Of a DNA stretch of 64,000 nt, positions 41,575 to 52,288 are shown in pieces. Below the pieces are notes generated by a model. It was not told the DNA's origin and did no database searches. It saw only the letters and a program-made list of their open reading frames with translations. The stretch is from an uncultured Sphingomonadaceae bacterium (GTDB lineage Bacteria > Pseudomonadota > Alphaproteobacteria > Sphingomonadales > Sphingomonadaceae), in assembly GCA_947495985.1 (NCBI GenBank), contig CANMBD010000001.1, positions 1 to 64,000 on the forward strand. The letters are read 5' to 3'. Both the position numbers and the translations under genes were made by a program. Numbering within the stretch: position 1 is the first letter of the stretch; each line of letters opens with the position of its first letter.

Positions 41575-43101
41575 ATGGAAAATGAATTTCTCGACGTTCT
41601 GATTGTTGGTGCCGGCTTGTCCGGTATCGGCGCTGCTGTCCACTTGACCAAAAGATGTCCTGGCAAGAGTTTTGCCATTGTCGAAGGGCGAGAGCGTCTG
41701 GGCGGCACATGGGACCTGTTCCGCTACCCCGGCATTCGCTCAGACAGCGACATGTATACTTTGGGCTATAATTTCAAACCGTGGACAGCCCGCAAGGCGA
41801 TCGCCGACGCGCCGATTATCCTCGATTATCTGCACGAGACGGTGGATGAACATGGTCTTGAAAAGCATATTCGCTATGAGCGCAAGGTCACCAATGCAAG
41901 CTGGTCAAGTGAAACGGCTAGATGGACCGTCAGCCTGACGCATGGCGATGGATCGACGAGCCAGATAGAGTGCAACTTCCTTTTCATGTGCTCCGGCTAC
42001 TATAGCTATGAAGGCGGGCATAAGCCCGATTTCAAGGGCAATAGCGATTTTGCAGGGCCGATTGTCCATCCGCAGGAATGGCCGGAAGATCTGGACTATG
42101 CAGGCAAGAAAGTTGTGGTGATCGGCAGCGGCGCGACAGCGGTTACGCTGGTGCCATCGATGGCGGAAACCGCGGGGCATGTCACAATGCTGCAGCGCTC
42201 CCCGACCTATATTGTGTCCCGCCCCGCAGAGGATAAATTCGCGCTCGCACTTCGCAAATTCCTGCCGAATAAACTGGCTTACGGCATCACTCGCTGGCGT
42301 AACGTTCTCTATCAACTCTTCACCTTCAATCTGGCGCGCCGTCAGCCAGCTGGCTTTAAAAAGAAACTGCTTGAAATGGTCCGCGACGAAATGGGGCAGG
42401 GCGTGGACATGAAGCACTTTACACCAACTTATAATCCGTGGGATCAGCGGCTCTGTCTGGTGCCGGATAGCGACCTTTTTCAATCGCTCAAGTCTGGAAA
42501 GGCGTCTGTCGTCACCGATCATATCGAGCGTTTTGTGAAAGACGGCATATTACTGAAATCCGGCGAGAAGCTGGAAGCAGATATCATCGTCACAGCCACT
42601 GGTCTCAAGCTGGTTTCCGGTGGTCATGCCCAGTTTGAGATTGATGGCGAGCCGGTCCATTTTGGTTCGCGTTTCAATTATAAAGGCGTGATGTTCTCTG
42701 ATGTACCGAATCTCGGGATGACCTTTGGCTACACCAATGCCAGCTGGACATTGAAGGCAGATCTGACCAGCGAGTATATTTGCCGGGTGATAAACACCAT
42801 GGACCGTAAAGGCGCGCAGATAGCCTATCCCCATCCGGCCGATGGAGAAAAACTGATCCCTGAAACAATTGTCGATTTCTCGTCCGGTTATATCGAACGC
42901 GCCGCCGCCGACTTGCCAAAGCAGGGTCAGAAGAAGCCTTGGCGACTGAACCAGAATTACGCGAAGGATATAGTCAATCTGCGTTACAAGACTGTGGATG
43001 ACGGCGTGATGGTTTTTGCCAAAGCCGGAAGCTTGTCGTTGGGAGCGACCAGCGAAGCCGGAAAGGCAGAGCCTTTGAACACGCAACCTGTCGCCGCCTG
43101 A
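41575..43101 (+). CDS. Baeyer-Villiger-type flavin monooxygenase (second of two)
   Basis: 508 residues, closely similar along its length to the preceding gene. FAD site GAGLSG (12-17), BVMO fingerprint FAGPIVHPQEWP (159-170), NADPH site GSGATA (184-189) and the shared segments YPGIRSDSDMYTLGYNFKPW and YNPWDQRLCLVPDSDLF. Tandem duplication with divergence is likely. Probably co-transcribed with the first gene; the 56-base gap holds no terminator. Confidence 0.93.
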   Translation: MENEFLDVLIVGAGLSGIGAAVHLTKRCPGKSFAIVEGRERLGGTWDLFRYPGIRSDSDMYTLGYNFKPWTARKAIADAPIILDYLHETVDEHGLEKHIRYERKVTNASWSSETARWTVSLTHGDGSTSQIECNFLFMCSGYYSYEGGHKPDFKGNSDFAGPIVHPQEWPEDLDYAGKKVVVIGSGATAVTLVPSMAETAGHVTMLQRSPTYIVSRPAEDKFALALRKFLPNKLAYGITRWRNVLYQLFTFNLARRQPAGFKKKLLEMVRDEMGQGVDMKHFTPTYNPWDQRLCLVPDSDLFQSLKSGKASVVTDHIERFVKDGILLKSGEKLEADIIVTATGLKLVSGGHAQFEIDGEPVHFGSRFNYKGVMFSDVPNLGMTFGYTNASWTLKADLTSEYICRVINTMDRKGAQIAYPHPADGEKLIPETIVDFSSGYIERAAADLPKQGQKKPWRLNQNYAKDIVNLRYKTVDDGVMVFAKAGSLSLGATSEAGKAEPLNTQPVAA

Positions 43102-43144
43102 TTAGGCACTCGCGTTCCGACAATTGTGCGTCTATAGGGACGCG

Positions 43145-44566
43145 ATGACTGACTTTAAGACATTGATAGAGGCCGACAAAGGCCAAGCCGCCAGAACCAT
43201 CCAGATACTGGATAAGCATGTTTTTGAAGATTGGCTGAAAGACCAGCCGGATAGTATTCGCAGCATAGTGAAAGCCTATAAATTTGTCGCCAATCCAAAG
43301 TCCTATCTGATCCTTCCGATTACCGGGTCAACGGACAAAGACGACAAATCGGAACAAGGTGATTTCACCGTCGTGGCCGGCGTCCGTAATCGCAAAAAGC
43401 TGGACCCGTGGGCGCTTGCTAAACTTGGCGGCAGGTTGCCGGAGGGCAAATATCGGCTGGCCGGTGCCAGCGCCAAAGACGCCTTGTTCGGCTGGCTGAT
43501 CCCGCAGCATGAATTTGACGAATATAAAGAGCTACCGGATCGTCAGGGCCCCAGCGTTTTGCTGGTCAAGGACGAAATTGCGCAAGTCGACGAAGCAGTC
43601 CGTCAAGCGGCAGCAACCGCTCTGGTGCGCGACATGGTCAATACACCGGCAGCTGACATGGGGCCAAACAAGCTTGAGGACATTGTTGAAAAATTGAGCG
43701 AAGCGCACGGCGCAGAATTGAAAGTCACTCGTGGAGATACGCTGGAAAAGGATTTCCCGATGATCCACGGCGTTGGCAAGGCAGCCATGCGGGATCATGC
43801 CCCGCGCCTGATTGAACTGAAATGGGGCAAGGCGGATGCACCCAAGATCGCCATTGTCGGCAAGGGCGTAACCTTTGATAGCGGAGGGCTGTCAATGAAG
43901 TCGCCCGCCGGTATGCTCATCATGAAAAAAGACATGGGCGGTGCGGCCCATGCCATTGCTTTGGCAAAGCTGATCATGGAAGCAAAATTACCGGTACAGC
44001 TTCACCTGCTGGTACCAGCGGTAGAAAATTCGGTCGATGGTCATGCGCTACGTCCCGGCGATGTGCTCCATAGTCGCAAGGGAATAACGGTAGAAATTGG
44101 TAATACCGATGCCGAAGGGCGCCTGGTACTGGGTGATGCGTTGACGCTGGCGGGAGAAGAAGAGCCCGAGCTTATCATTGATTTTGCGACACTCACTGGC
44201 GCAGCGCGCGTCGCTTTGGGTCCCGATTTGCCTGCTTTGTTTTGCAATGATGACGAAATGGCGGCTGGCCTGCTCGACAGCGGTGATCAGGAAGATGATC
44301 CGCTATGGCGCATGCCTCTCTGGTCCCGCTATGAATATCGTCTCAAGAGCCCTATTGCCGACACGAACAATGTAGCCACGGGGTCTTTTGCGGGGTGCAT
44401 TACGGCTGCGCTGTTCCTGAAAAAATTCGTTCCGAGCGATATTTCGTGGGCTCATTTTGATACCTATGCATGGCGACCTTCCAGTAAAGCGGGCCGACCC
44501 AAAGGCGGAGAGGCATTGGGTCTGCGGGCGAGCTGGAACTACCTGAAAGCACGTTACGCTAAATAA
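43145..44566 (+). CDS. Leucyl aminopeptidase family (M17) protein
   Basis: 473 residues. The catalytic M17 domain shows VGKGVTFDSGGLSMKSP with metal-binding Lys/Asp, MKKDMGGAAHAIALAKLIME, the family signature NTDAEGRLVLGDALTLA and DFATLTGAARVALG. A two-metal cytosolic exopeptidase that trims N-terminal residues. Closer to the alphaproteobacterial leucyl aminopeptidase family than to E. coli PepA in length. AGGGA precedes ATG 43145. Confidence 0.93.
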   Translation: MTDFKTLIEADKGQAARTIQILDKHVFEDWLKDQPDSIRSIVKAYKFVANPKSYLILPITGSTDKDDKSEQGDFTVVAGVRNRKKLDPWALAKLGGRLPEGKYRLAGASAKDALFGWLIPQHEFDEYKELPDRQGPSVLLVKDEIAQVDEAVRQAAATALVRDMVNTPAADMGPNKLEDIVEKLSEAHGAELKVTRGDTLEKDFPMIHGVGKAAMRDHAPRLIELKWGKADAPKIAIVGKGVTFDSGGLSMKSPAGMLIMKKDMGGAAHAIALAKLIMEAKLPVQLHLLVPAVENSVDGHALRPGDVLHSRKGITVEIGNTDAEGRLVLGDALTLAGEEEPELIIDFATLTGAARVALGPDLPALFCNDDEMAAGLLDSGDQEDDPLWRMPLWSRYEYRLKSPIADTNNVATGSFAGCITAALFLKKFVPSDISWAHFDTYAWRPSSKAGRPKGGEALGLRASWNYLKARYAK

Positions 44567-44694
44567 CCACGGTGCATCGCCGCTTGATCAATGGGCCGTT
44601 TCTCGGTTAAGGGCGGCCTATTGTCACAGCTTTGTCACAAACTGTGGGCGTCGCGTAGTTGCGGCAAAAGCCGTAAATGGGGTAATGAACAAAA

Positions 44695-45633
44695 ATGAAT
44701 ATTATCGGGGACATGAAAGCCGGAGACATGACGGCGCGCGCGAAGTTTTCGCTGCACGGTCCCGAAGAAGATTTCGATCCGCGGATTACCGCGCATCGCG
44801 GGGATCTGGCGGATGTCGCTTTGGCAGGCAAATTATTTGCGCCGCACTATGCAGAGGCCATACCGATGCGCTGCGCTGCGCCCAAGGCGATGATCCGCAA
44901 ACAGGGCCATAAAAGTCATGAAGCCGTTTCGGAGCTGTTGCATGGTGAAGACTTTCAACTGTTGGATGTGGTCGGCGATTGGGCCTGGGGCTTTTGTGAT
45001 CATGATGGCTATGTCGGCTATCTACCGGTCCATGCTTTGCAACATCAGCGCAAGACCGCTGAGCCGACCCATTTGATTTCAGCCCGGGCGGCACTGATAT
45101 TTATCGATCCCGATGTCAAAGCGGGAGTTATCAAGCGCCTGCCGATGGGTGCCAAACTCGCCTGCGGAGAACCAAGTGAGTGCGGTAAATTTCTAAAAAC
45201 CGGCAAAGGCTATGTCCATGTTCGCCATGTTCAGGAGATCGGAGCCAAGCAGGTTTTCGACGGTATGAACAGCACGGCACGATTTGCAGAACAGCTAATT
45301 GGTGCACCCTATTTGTGGGGTGGTCGTAGCGGTGACGGTCTGGATTGTTCAGGCCTGATCCAGATGGTGCTGGGGCTAACGGGACAATCGGCACCGAGAG
45401 ACGCGGATCAGCAGCTGCGGGCCATCGGATCGGAAATTCCGGCAGATGAAGAGCTAAAGCGCGGCGACATAGTATTTTTCCCGGACCATGTCGGAATAAT
45501 GGCTGATAGTGATCGGATCATTCACGCCAATATCCACTGGATGCAGGTTGCTGAAGAACCTTTAAATGATGTGATTGCGCGTTTTGGCGATGATGTTGAG
45601 CAGCCGGTTCTGGCGCGCAAGCGTCTTGGGTGA
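44695..45633 (+). CDS. NlpC/P60-family cell-wall peptidase with SH3-like domains
   Basis: 312 residues. Two SH3-like segments (about 50-120 and 125-185; LHGEDFQLLDVVGDWAWGF, CDHDGYVGYLP) precede the C40 peptidase domain with Cys218 (GDGLDCSGLIQ), His265 (FPDHVGIM) and His277 (RIIHANIHW). Probably cleaves peptidoglycan peptides. No signal peptide is obvious, so it may act on imported wall fragments. ATG 44713 is an alternative start. Confidence 0.9.
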   Translation: MNIIGDMKAGDMTARAKFSLHGPEEDFDPRITAHRGDLADVALAGKLFAPHYAEAIPMRCAAPKAMIRKQGHKSHEAVSELLHGEDFQLLDVVGDWAWGFCDHDGYVGYLPVHALQHQRKTAEPTHLISARAALIFIDPDVKAGVIKRLPMGAKLACGEPSECGKFLKTGKGYVHVRHVQEIGAKQVFDGMNSTARFAEQLIGAPYLWGGRSGDGLDCSGLIQMVLGLTGQSAPRDADQQLRAIGSEIPADEELKRGDIVFFPDHVGIMADSDRIIHANIHWMQVAEEPLNDVIARFGDDVEQPVLARKRLG

Positions 45634-45642
45634 TCAGCGGTC

Positions 45643-46575
45643 ATGACGCACAGTGTTTTCATAGATGGTGCAGCCGGAACCACCGGCCTTGAAATTGCCG
45701 ACCGGCTGGGGTCACGGCAAGAATTTGATCTTGTGCGGCTGCCAGAGGACCGGCGCAAAGACACGGCCGCCCGGCGCGAAGCCATCAACGACAGCGATTT
45801 TGTAATCCTGTGTCTGCCTGATGAGGCTGCCAAAGAAGCTGTATCACTGATCGACAATGACCATACGCGGGTCATAGACGCTTCGTCAGCGCATCGTACG
45901 GCAACCGATTGGGTGTACGGTTTCGCCGAATTTCAGGATGGACAGCGGGACCGGATTGCAAACGCCCGGTTTGTCTCCAATCCTGGTTGTTATCCGACGG
46001 GTTTTCTGGGACTTGTCGCGCCGCTTGTTGCTCGCGGCCTGTTACCGGCGGACTGGCCCTATGCTGTTAATGCCGTGTCCGGCTATTCGGGCGGTGGTAA
46101 GGCGCTGATCGAGCGGTTCGCGCAAGAGCCGGATGTCGGTTTTCGCAGCTATGGCCTCACCCTTGAGCACAAGCATATGCCGGAAATGAAACGCCATGCC
46201 GGTCTCACTCATGACGTGATCTTTGCACCGGCTGTCGTGCGGGCCTATCGCGGTATGATTGTTGAAGTTCCGCTGAACTTAGCTGCCATCGGCGGCGGTG
46301 CGAAATCGGATGATTTGGTCGAAGCGTTGAAAAATCACTATCATGGATCAGCAATTGTCAGCGTGCATGATGGCAGCGGCACTGGCGAACTATTGCTGAA
46401 CGAGAATGATCCTGCAACGGATCGGCTTGAACTTAGTGTTTTTGCAGATGATAGCGGCGATCATGTCCGTTTGGTGGCAAAGCTCGACAATCTTGGCAAA
46501 GGCGCAGCCGGTAGCGCCGTTCAGGACTTGAACATCATGGCAGGTCTGGACGAAACTCTGGGGCTACGACTGTAA
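45643..46575 (+). CDS. argC: N-acetyl-gamma-glutamyl-phosphate reductase (type 2)
   Basis: 310 residues. VFIDGAAGTTGLEIADRL is the NADP-binding start and RFVSNPGCYPTGF holds catalytic Cys116. GLTLEHKHMPEMKRHAGL supplies the active-site His region. The length of about 310 matches the type-2 ArgC of alphaproteobacteria (type 1 is about 340). Third step of arginine synthesis. It starts 9 bases after the NlpC/P60 gene. Confidence 0.95.
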   Translation: MTHSVFIDGAAGTTGLEIADRLGSRQEFDLVRLPEDRRKDTAARREAINDSDFVILCLPDEAAKEAVSLIDNDHTRVIDASSAHRTATDWVYGFAEFQDGQRDRIANARFVSNPGCYPTGFLGLVAPLVARGLLPADWPYAVNAVSGYSGGGKALIERFAQEPDVGFRSYGLTLEHKHMPEMKRHAGLTHDVIFAPAVVRAYRGMIVEVPLNLAAIGGGAKSDDLVEALKNHYHGSAIVSVHDGSGTGELLLNENDPATDRLELSVFADDSGDHVRLVAKLDNLGKGAAGSAVQDLNIMAGLDETLGLRL

Positions 46576-46586
46576 AATTTACAGCC

Positions 46587-47453
46587 TTATTCGGCAGCAC
46601 TTTCATCGCGGTCGGGCCGCAAACTTGTGCCCGCCCGTCCGCTGCGGAAAGATGTAAACCAGCTCAAAGGGTTGAGGCTAGTTGTGCCATCCAGCGAAAA
46701 GGTAATAAATTCGGCGCGGCCGCCAATATTTTCCCAAGGGATGGTACCATTAAGGCCAAGCGGGCTTGCGACCCGGCTGTCCGCAGACAGGTCCCGGTTA
46801 TCTCCCATCAGATAAACATGACCTTCGGGGATGATGACAGGTGCAATATCATCAGTGAGCTGCGGCCCCAGGTCGATAATATCATAGCTTACGCCATTGG
46901 GCAGGGTCTCGCGGAGGATCGGGAGCGTGCAGACACTGTGGCCGGCGGCGTCTGTATTGCGCAGGCCAGGAAATTCGGAACCGCAGGGGGAATTGGCATC
47001 AATCGGCAGGTTTAGGTCCGGCTGAACTTCTTGTTTGACCGCAACTCCGTTCAGGAAAACCTGGCCGCCGCGCATCTCCAGCATATCGCCAGGAAGGCCG
47101 ATCACCCTTTTGATATAGTCGCTGCTCTGATCCTTCGGAGTCAGGATCACGATGTCACCCCGTTCCGGTAAAGACCCGAAAAGCCGTCCTTCCATACGCG
47201 GTAATATATGGAATGTCGGTGATACCCATGACCAGCCATAGGCATATTTGCTGACAATCAGGCGATCCCCAACCAGGAGCCCAGGCATCATAGAGACCGA
47301 GGGAATGTAAAAAGGTTTGGCTACCAGACTGTGAAAGGCCAGAACCGCAAGTAGCAACAGGCCGATGCTTTTGGCCTCGCCGATCCAGTCGGTTTTCTCT
47401 TTTTTGGAATCATCCGCCTTGATTGTCGGTTCATCCGCCTTTTCTAAAGCCAT
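46587..47453 (-). CDS. lepB: Signal peptidase I
   Basis: About 288 residues. One N-terminal membrane helix (SIGLLLLAVLAFHSLVAKPF) precedes catalytic Ser54 (IPSVSMMPGLL). The general base is Lys115 (SDYIKRVIGLPGD). GHVYLMGDNRDLSADSR is box E. Cleaves signal peptides in the periplasm. Start is uncertain: ATG 47453, ATG 47489 or GTG 47504, the last being 3 bases after the acpS stop. Last gene of the pyrE-pdxJ-acpS-lepB operon. Confidence 0.93.
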   Translation of the reverse strand: MALEKADEPTIKADDSKKEKTDWIGEAKSIGLLLLAVLAFHSLVAKPFYIPSVSMMPGLLVGDRLIVSKYAYGWSWVSPTFHILPRMEGRLFGSLPERGDIVILTPKDQSSDYIKRVIGLPGDMLEMRGGQVFLNGVAVKQEVQPDLNLPIDANSPCGSEFPGLRNTDAAGHSVCTLPILRETLPNGVSYDIIDLGPQLTDDIAPVIIPEGHVYLMGDNRDLSADSRVASPLGLNGTIPWENIGGRAEFITFSLDGTTSLNPLSWFTSFRSGRAGTSLRPDRDESAAE

Positions 47454-47507
47454 ATCCTGTTTTCTTCTTCTATTGTCATGCCGACCCATATCCAACCGGC
47501 TCACCGT

Positions 47508-47912
47508 CTAACGCGAAGGCATCGCTTCGATAATGACGAACGCTTGCGCCCATGGATGATCGTCAGTGAGTGTGAGATGAACGACAGCATCATATCCCGC
47601 TGGAGTCAGCGCGTCGAGCCGTTTCTTCGCACCGCCGGTCAGCGCTAATGTCGGTGCCCCGCTTTTGGCGTTGATGACGCCGATGTCTTTCATATAGACG
47701 CCTGCCTTGAAACCCGTTCCAACGGCTTTGGAGTAGGCTTCCTTGGCGGCGAAACGCTTCGCATAGGTTCCGGCCTTGGTATAAGGCCGGCGTGCGGCTT
47801 TGGCTCGCTCAACTTCAGTGAACACGCGCTTTTCAAAGCGCTCACCAAACCGGTCCAGCGAATTCTGAATGCGCTTTATGTTGCAGAGGTCCGAACCCAA
47901 TCCTATGATCAT
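47508..47912 (-). CDS. acpS: Holo-[acyl-carrier-protein] synthase
   Basis: 134 residues. [16 protein letters not shown] at the start and [15 protein letters not shown] are the two AcpS signatures binding Mg2+ and CoA. Transfers 4'-phosphopantetheine to acyl carrier protein. ATG 47912 is chosen because the protein begins there in the family; ATG 47936 would overlap pdxJ by 14 bases. Between pdxJ and lepB, as in many sphingomonads. Confidence 0.95.
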   Translation of the reverse strand: MIIGLGSDLCNIKRIQNSLDRFGERFEKRVFTEVERAKAARRPYTKAGTYAKRFAAKEAYSKAVGTGFKAGVYMKDIGVINAKSGAPTLALTGGAKKRLDALTPAGYDAVVHLTLTDDHPWAQAFVIIEAMPSR

Positions 47913-47922
47913 GATCTGACCG

Positions 47923-48657
47923 TCATCGTGCGTCATCCATCAGTGCGCGCATTTGCTTTATGCTTCCCGCCAATCCACCAAAAATCGCCTCGCCGATCAG
48001 GAAATGGCCTATGTTGAGTTCGAACAGCTGCGGGATCGCGGCTATTGGCACGACATTATCAAAGGTCAGGCCATGGCCGGCGTGAGGCTCGATACCGTTT
48101 TTTGTGGCCAGCGCTGCGGCGTCGCTAATCCGCCGTAACTCCTTTTCCCGTTCCGCGCCGCTGACATGCGCATAATGACCGGTGTGAAATTCGACCACTG
48201 GCGCACCGAGATGAATGGCGGCTTCGATCTGGCGCGGGTCGGGCTCGATAAACAGGCTGACCCGGATATTGGCTTCCCGCAGTTGTCCGACAAAATCTGA
48301 TAGCCGGTTGTGTTGGCTCGCCGCATCCAGACCGCCCTCAGTCGTTCGTTCCTCCCGTTTTTCGGGAACGATGCAGGCGGCATGTGGTTTATGCCGTAGC
48401 GCGATCTCCAGCATTTCGTCGGTTGCCGCCATCTCAAGGTTCAACGGAATGGACAATGTATCCATCAATTCCAAGAGGTCGTCATCACGGATGTGCCGCC
48501 GATCTTCCCGCAAGTGCGCGGTAATGCCATCAGCGCCAGCCTCTGCAGCTATCGCCGCAGCGCGAATGGGTTCAGGATGGTCACCTCCGCGCGCATTGCG
48601 AATGGTGGCAACATGGTCAATATTGACGCCCAGTCTCAATTTCGACGCCGCGTTCAT
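47923..48657 (-). CDS. pdxJ: Pyridoxine 5'-phosphate synthase
   Basis: 244 residues. [20 protein letters not shown] at the N-terminus, [53 protein letters not shown] and [14 protein letters not shown] are the PdxJ active-site segments. Condenses 3-amino-1-hydroxyacetone phosphate with deoxyxylulose 5-phosphate in vitamin B6 synthesis. It overlaps pyrE by 4 bases. Confidence 0.96.
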   Translation of the reverse strand: MNAASKLRLGVNIDHVATIRNARGGDHPEPIRAAAIAAEAGADGITAHLREDRRHIRDDDLLELMDTLSIPLNLEMAATDEMLEIALRHKPHAACIVPEKREERTTEGGLDAASQHNRLSDFVGQLREANIRVSLFIEPDPRQIEAAIHLGAPVVEFHTGHYAHVSGAEREKELRRISDAAALATKNGIEPHAGHGLTFDNVVPIAAIPQLFELNIGHFLIGEAIFGGLAGSIKQMRALMDDAR

Positions 48658-49235
48658 TCTTTGCGGCTACCCGGTTTGGTGGTCGGGATGGCGGCGAGTT
48701 CTGCCGGTACTTCATCATCCGCGTAGGATGGCACTTCAAGAGCGATCAGCGGAAAGAATGGAACATCAAAACTGGCTGCACCGTTTGAGCGGTCGACCAA
48801 TGCTCCTGCTGCGATAACGTCGCCGCCTGCATCGCCAATAGCCTTTATTGCCTCTCGTGATGATAGGCCTGTTGTTACGACATCCTCCATCATCAGCACT
48901 TTTTGACCCGGCTCCAGACGGAAACCCCGGCGCAGTTCAAATGTGCCTTCGGGGCGTTCCAGAAAGATCGCCTCTTTGCCCAGCGCTCTGCCCATTTCAT
49001 GACCGACTATGACGCCGCCCATTGCCGGTGAGACCACAATATCGATAGCGGATCGAATATCAGATGGTATCTGGCCAACCAATGCTTCGGCCAATCTCGC
49101 GCCTCGGGCAGGGTCCATCAATACCCGGGCACATTGCAGATATTGGGCGCTGTGCCGACCGGATGACAATATGAAGTGCCCTTCCAAAAGCGCATCACTG
49201 GCGCGGAATTCATCCAATATTTCGGTTTCAGTCAC
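48654..49235 (-). CDS. pyrE: Orotate phosphoribosyltransferase
   Basis: 193 residues. FILSSGRHSAQYLQCARVLM binds orotate and MMEDVVTTGLSSREAI is the PRPP-binding loop. VVSPAMGGVIVGHEMGRALG is also typical. Fifth step of pyrimidine synthesis. First gene of the operon pyrE-pdxJ-acpS-lepB and divergent from the cta operon. Confidence 0.95.
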   Translation of the reverse strand: MTETEILDEFRASDALLEGHFILSSGRHSAQYLQCARVLMDPARGARLAEALVGQIPSDIRSAIDIVVSPAMGGVIVGHEMGRALGKEAIFLERPEGTFELRRGFRLEPGQKVLMMEDVVTTGLSSREAIKAIGDAGGDVIAAGALVDRSNGAASFDVPFFPLIALEVPSYADDEVPAELAAIPTTKPGSRKE

Positions 49236-49331
49236 GATTTTATTCTGCCCTGCTTGCTGTTGTATTTCAGAAATGGCTTCATCTTGGTTCTAATGAAAGG
49301 CCAAAAACTGAAAAAATATGCGTAGAGTAGC

Positions 49332-49360
49332 TTGAGGCTTGCGACAACCCTGCTTATAAG
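49332..49360 (+). promoter_or_regulatory. Candidate sigma-70-type promoter of the cta operon
   Basis: TTGAGG (49332-49337), a 17-base spacer and TATAAG (49355-49360). It lies about 128 bases upstream of ctaC ATG 49488, in the 252-base divergent region with pyrE. Confidence 0.5.
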
Positions 49361-49487
49361 CCGCGTCAAACGGGACGTTTCAGGTTCAATGGCCGATTGC
49401 CCAAATGGGCATATTTACCAAAATATCTGGTGAGCCCATATGCTGAAAACGCCCGAAAATTGGGGTAAAAATAAGGTTGAGCAAGTA

Positions 49488-50531
49488 ATGACTCATTATG
49501 TGAAAGCATGGATTCTGGCATTGGGCCTGATTCTCACGCCCGCGGTTGCAACGGCGCAAGATGCCTTGCCGGCGGCTCCAGGAGCCGAGGCAGCACCTGC
49601 TGAGGCGAGTGTTGATGCAGAGGCTCCTGTAGCCGAAGCTGCGCCAACTTCAGGGCTTGACCCCGCTCTCTACACGCCAATGAAACCCACCGAAGGTGTG
49701 GGTATGCCGGTCGATGGCGGTCTGGATTTTCAGCCGCAGGTCAGCGAAACTGGCAAACAAGCCAAATGGATCAACAACTCCATATTATTGCCGATCATGA
49801 CCGTTATTTGTCTGTTCGTGCTCGGATTGCTGTTTTGGGTCATGATCCGTTTTCGTCGCGGAGCCAATCCGGAGCCTTCGAAAACAACACATAATACTTT
49901 TATCGAAGTTGTCTGGACGGTTGTTCCAGTCCTGATTCTGCTGGTTATCGCTGTTCCTTCCATCAGCCTGCTGGCTCAGCAATTTGAACCTGCGCCGGAA
50001 GACGCCTTGACCGTGAAAGTGACGGGTTATCAGTGGTATTGGGGTTACAATTACCCTGACAATGGTGACTTCGAGATTATTTCCAACATGCTGACCGAAG
50101 AAGAAGCAAACGAGAGCGGCGAGCCATTCCAGCTCGCAGTTGATAACCGGATGGTTATTCCGGTTGGAAAGCCTGTGAAAATGCTGATTACCGGTGCCGA
50201 CGTTATCCACAGCTTCGCGATACCGGCGGCATGGTTCAAGCTGGATGCCGTTCCCGGACGGATTAACGAGAAAGTTCTGCAAATCGATGAAGTTGGCGTT
50301 TATTACGGCCAATGTTCTGAGCTTTGCGGCGCGCGGCATGGCTTCATGCCAATCGCTGTCGAGGTTTTGCCGGAAGACAAGTTTAACGACTGGGTACGCG
50401 CAAATGGCGGAACTGTAAAAGGGGACGAGACCGCCGCTGACGAAAGTGAAGATGGCGCGGCTGAAGAAACCGCATCTGATGAGACGACAACAGAAGGCGC
50501 GCCTGCGGATGCAGCCGCCGCTGCGAATTAA
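49488..50531 (+). CDS. ctaC: Cytochrome c oxidase subunit II
   Basis: 347 residues. A signal peptide ends TPAVATAQ. An Ala/Glu/Pro-rich linker precedes two membrane helices ([39 protein letters not shown]). The CuA domain carries [27 protein letters not shown] and the copper ligands in [18 protein letters not shown]. The C-terminal tail is acidic and Ala-rich. Receives electrons from cytochrome c. An in-frame start at 49440 is less likely. First gene of the cta operon. Confidence 0.96.
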   Translation: MTHYVKAWILALGLILTPAVATAQDALPAAPGAEAAPAEASVDAEAPVAEAAPTSGLDPALYTPMKPTEGVGMPVDGGLDFQPQVSETGKQAKWINNSILLPIMTVICLFVLGLLFWVMIRFRRGANPEPSKTTHNTFIEVVWTVVPVLILLVIAVPSISLLAQQFEPAPEDALTVKVTGYQWYWGYNYPDNGDFEIISNMLTEEEANESGEPFQLAVDNRMVIPVGKPVKMLITGADVIHSFAIPAAWFKLDAVPGRINEKVLQIDEVGVYYGQCSELCGARHGFMPIAVEVLPEDKFNDWVRANGGTVKGDETAADESEDGAAEETASDETTTEGAPADAAAAAN

Positions 50532-50545
50532 GGGATACGCAAGCG

Positions 50546-52198
50546 ATGACAACTATTGCAGCAGACGGCCAGATTTTGGATGATCACGCACATGATGCGG
50601 ATCACAAGCCAGCCTTTTTCCAACGTTGGTTCATGTCGACTAACCACAAGGATATCGGTACGCTTTACCTGATTTTCGCCATTATCGCGGGTATCATCGG
50701 TGGCGCGATTTCTGGGATGATGCGGATGGAGCTGGCTGAGCCAGGCATTCAATATCTGACAGGCTGGGTCGGTGCAGGTGCATCCATGGATGAAGCGCTT
50801 CATCTCTGGAATGTGCTTATCACGGCACATGGTCTGATCATGGTCTTTTTCATGGTTATGCCGGCAATGATTGGCGGCTTCGGCAACTGGTTCGTTCCTT
50901 TGATGATCGGCGCGCCGGATATGGCGTTTCCGCGAATGAACAATATTAGCTTCTGGCTACTTGTTCCCGCATTCCTGCTTCTTTTGGGATCGGCTTTCGT
51001 TCCTGGCGGAACCGGCAATGGTGCTGGCACTGGCTGGACAGTTTATGCGCCGCTCGCCACTACCGGATCGGTAGGTCCTGCTGTGGATATGGCAATATTG
51101 TCGCTTCACCTTGCAGGTGCGAGCTCCATCTTGGGCGCGATCAACTTTATCACGACCATTTTGAATATGCGGGCACCGGGCATGACGCTGCACAAAATGC
51201 CCCTATTTGTATGGTCGGTTCTGGTAACGGCTTTCTTGCTGCTTCTGGCACTACCTGTACTCGCTGCCGCTATTACGATGCTGCTGACAGATCGTAACTT
51301 TGGTACAACCTTCTTTGACGCCGCGGGCGGTGGTGATCCGGTACTTTACCAGCATCTGTTCTGGTTCTTCGGGCATCCTGAAGTCTACATCATGATCCTG
51401 CCCGGTTTCGGCATGATCAGTCACATTATCTCGACCTTCTCGCGCAAGCCGATATTCGGTTATCTCGGTATGGCCTATGCCATGGTCGCGATTGGTGTCG
51501 TTGGTTTTGTTGTTTGGGCGCACCACATGTTCACAACGGGCATGTCGGTTAATGTAAAAATGTACTTTACCGCAGCAACGATGGTGATCGCGGTGCCGAC
51601 CGGCATCAAGATTTTCTCCTGGATTGCGACCATGTGGGGCGGGTCAATGACCTTCAAAACCCCTATGGTCTGGGCGCTGGGCTTCATCTTCATGTTCACC
51701 GTTGGTGGTGTGACAGGTGTGGTGCTGGCCAATGGTGGTATCGATGACAACTTGCATGATACCTATTATGTGGTCGCTCACTTCCACTATGTGTTGTCGC
51801 TTGGTGCTGTCTTCTCGATCTTTGCCGGCTTCTATTACTGGTTCCCGAAAATGTCGGGTCGCCATTATAGCGAGCTGCTCGGTCAATTGCATTTCTGGAC
51901 CTTCTTCATCGGCGTGAACATTCTGTTCTTCCCCATGCACTTCCTGGGCAACCAGAGCATGCCGCGGCGCTATCCGGACTATCCGGAGCAGTTTGCCTAT
52001 TGGAACGAGATCGCGTCTCTTGGATATGTGGTCATGGCCGTTGGCGTGTTGATTTTCTTTGTCAATATCGCCTGGGCTATGGTTGCTGGTCGTAAGGCTG
52101 AGGCGAATTACTGGGGTGAAGGTGCAACGACGCTGGAATGGACATTGTCCAGCCCGCCGCCGTTCCACCAGTTTGAAACGCTTCCCCAGATTAAGTAA
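50546..52198 (+). CDS. ctaD: Cytochrome c oxidase subunit I
   Basis: 550 residues with 12 membrane helices. Starts near [36 protein letters not shown] with HHMFTTG are CuB and channel residues, and [14 protein letters not shown] binds the hemes. The D- and K-channel segments indicate an A-type heme-copper oxidase. The catalytic subunit reduces O2 and pumps protons. It starts 14 bases after ctaC. Confidence 0.97.
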   Translation: MTTIAADGQILDDHAHDADHKPAFFQRWFMSTNHKDIGTLYLIFAIIAGIIGGAISGMMRMELAEPGIQYLTGWVGAGASMDEALHLWNVLITAHGLIMVFFMVMPAMIGGFGNWFVPLMIGAPDMAFPRMNNISFWLLVPAFLLLLGSAFVPGGTGNGAGTGWTVYAPLATTGSVGPAVDMAILSLHLAGASSILGAINFITTILNMRAPGMTLHKMPLFVWSVLVTAFLLLLALPVLAAAITMLLTDRNFGTTFFDAAGGGDPVLYQHLFWFFGHPEVYIMILPGFGMISHIISTFSRKPIFGYLGMAYAMVAIGVVGFVVWAHHMFTTGMSVNVKMYFTAATMVIAVPTGIKIFSWIATMWGGSMTFKTPMVWALGFIFMFTVGGVTGVVLANGGIDDNLHDTYYVVAHFHYVLSLGAVFSIFAGFYYWFPKMSGRHYSELLGQLHFWTFFIGVNILFFPMHFLGNQSMPRRYPDYPEQFAYWNEIASLGYVVMAVGVLIFFVNIAWAMVAGRKAEANYWGEGATTLEWTLSSPPPFHQFETLPQIK

Positions 52199-52288
52199 TC
52201 GGGGATTGCTGATTGCATCTATCCTGCCGGTGGCTGAGAGGCTGCCGGCACGATAGCGATAGTGACAACATGAGATACTGATAAAGAC

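Noticed and set aside
46570..46584. CTGTAAAATTTACAG palindrome between argC and lepB
   Set aside because: Short A/T-rich stem without a T-run; too weak for a terminator call although it lies between convergent genes.
49431..49442. TGGTGAGCCCA, resembling the tRNA-Lys 3' end, as a possible attachment site
   Set aside because: Only about 11 bases match and it lies in core DNA directly before ctaC with no element beside it.
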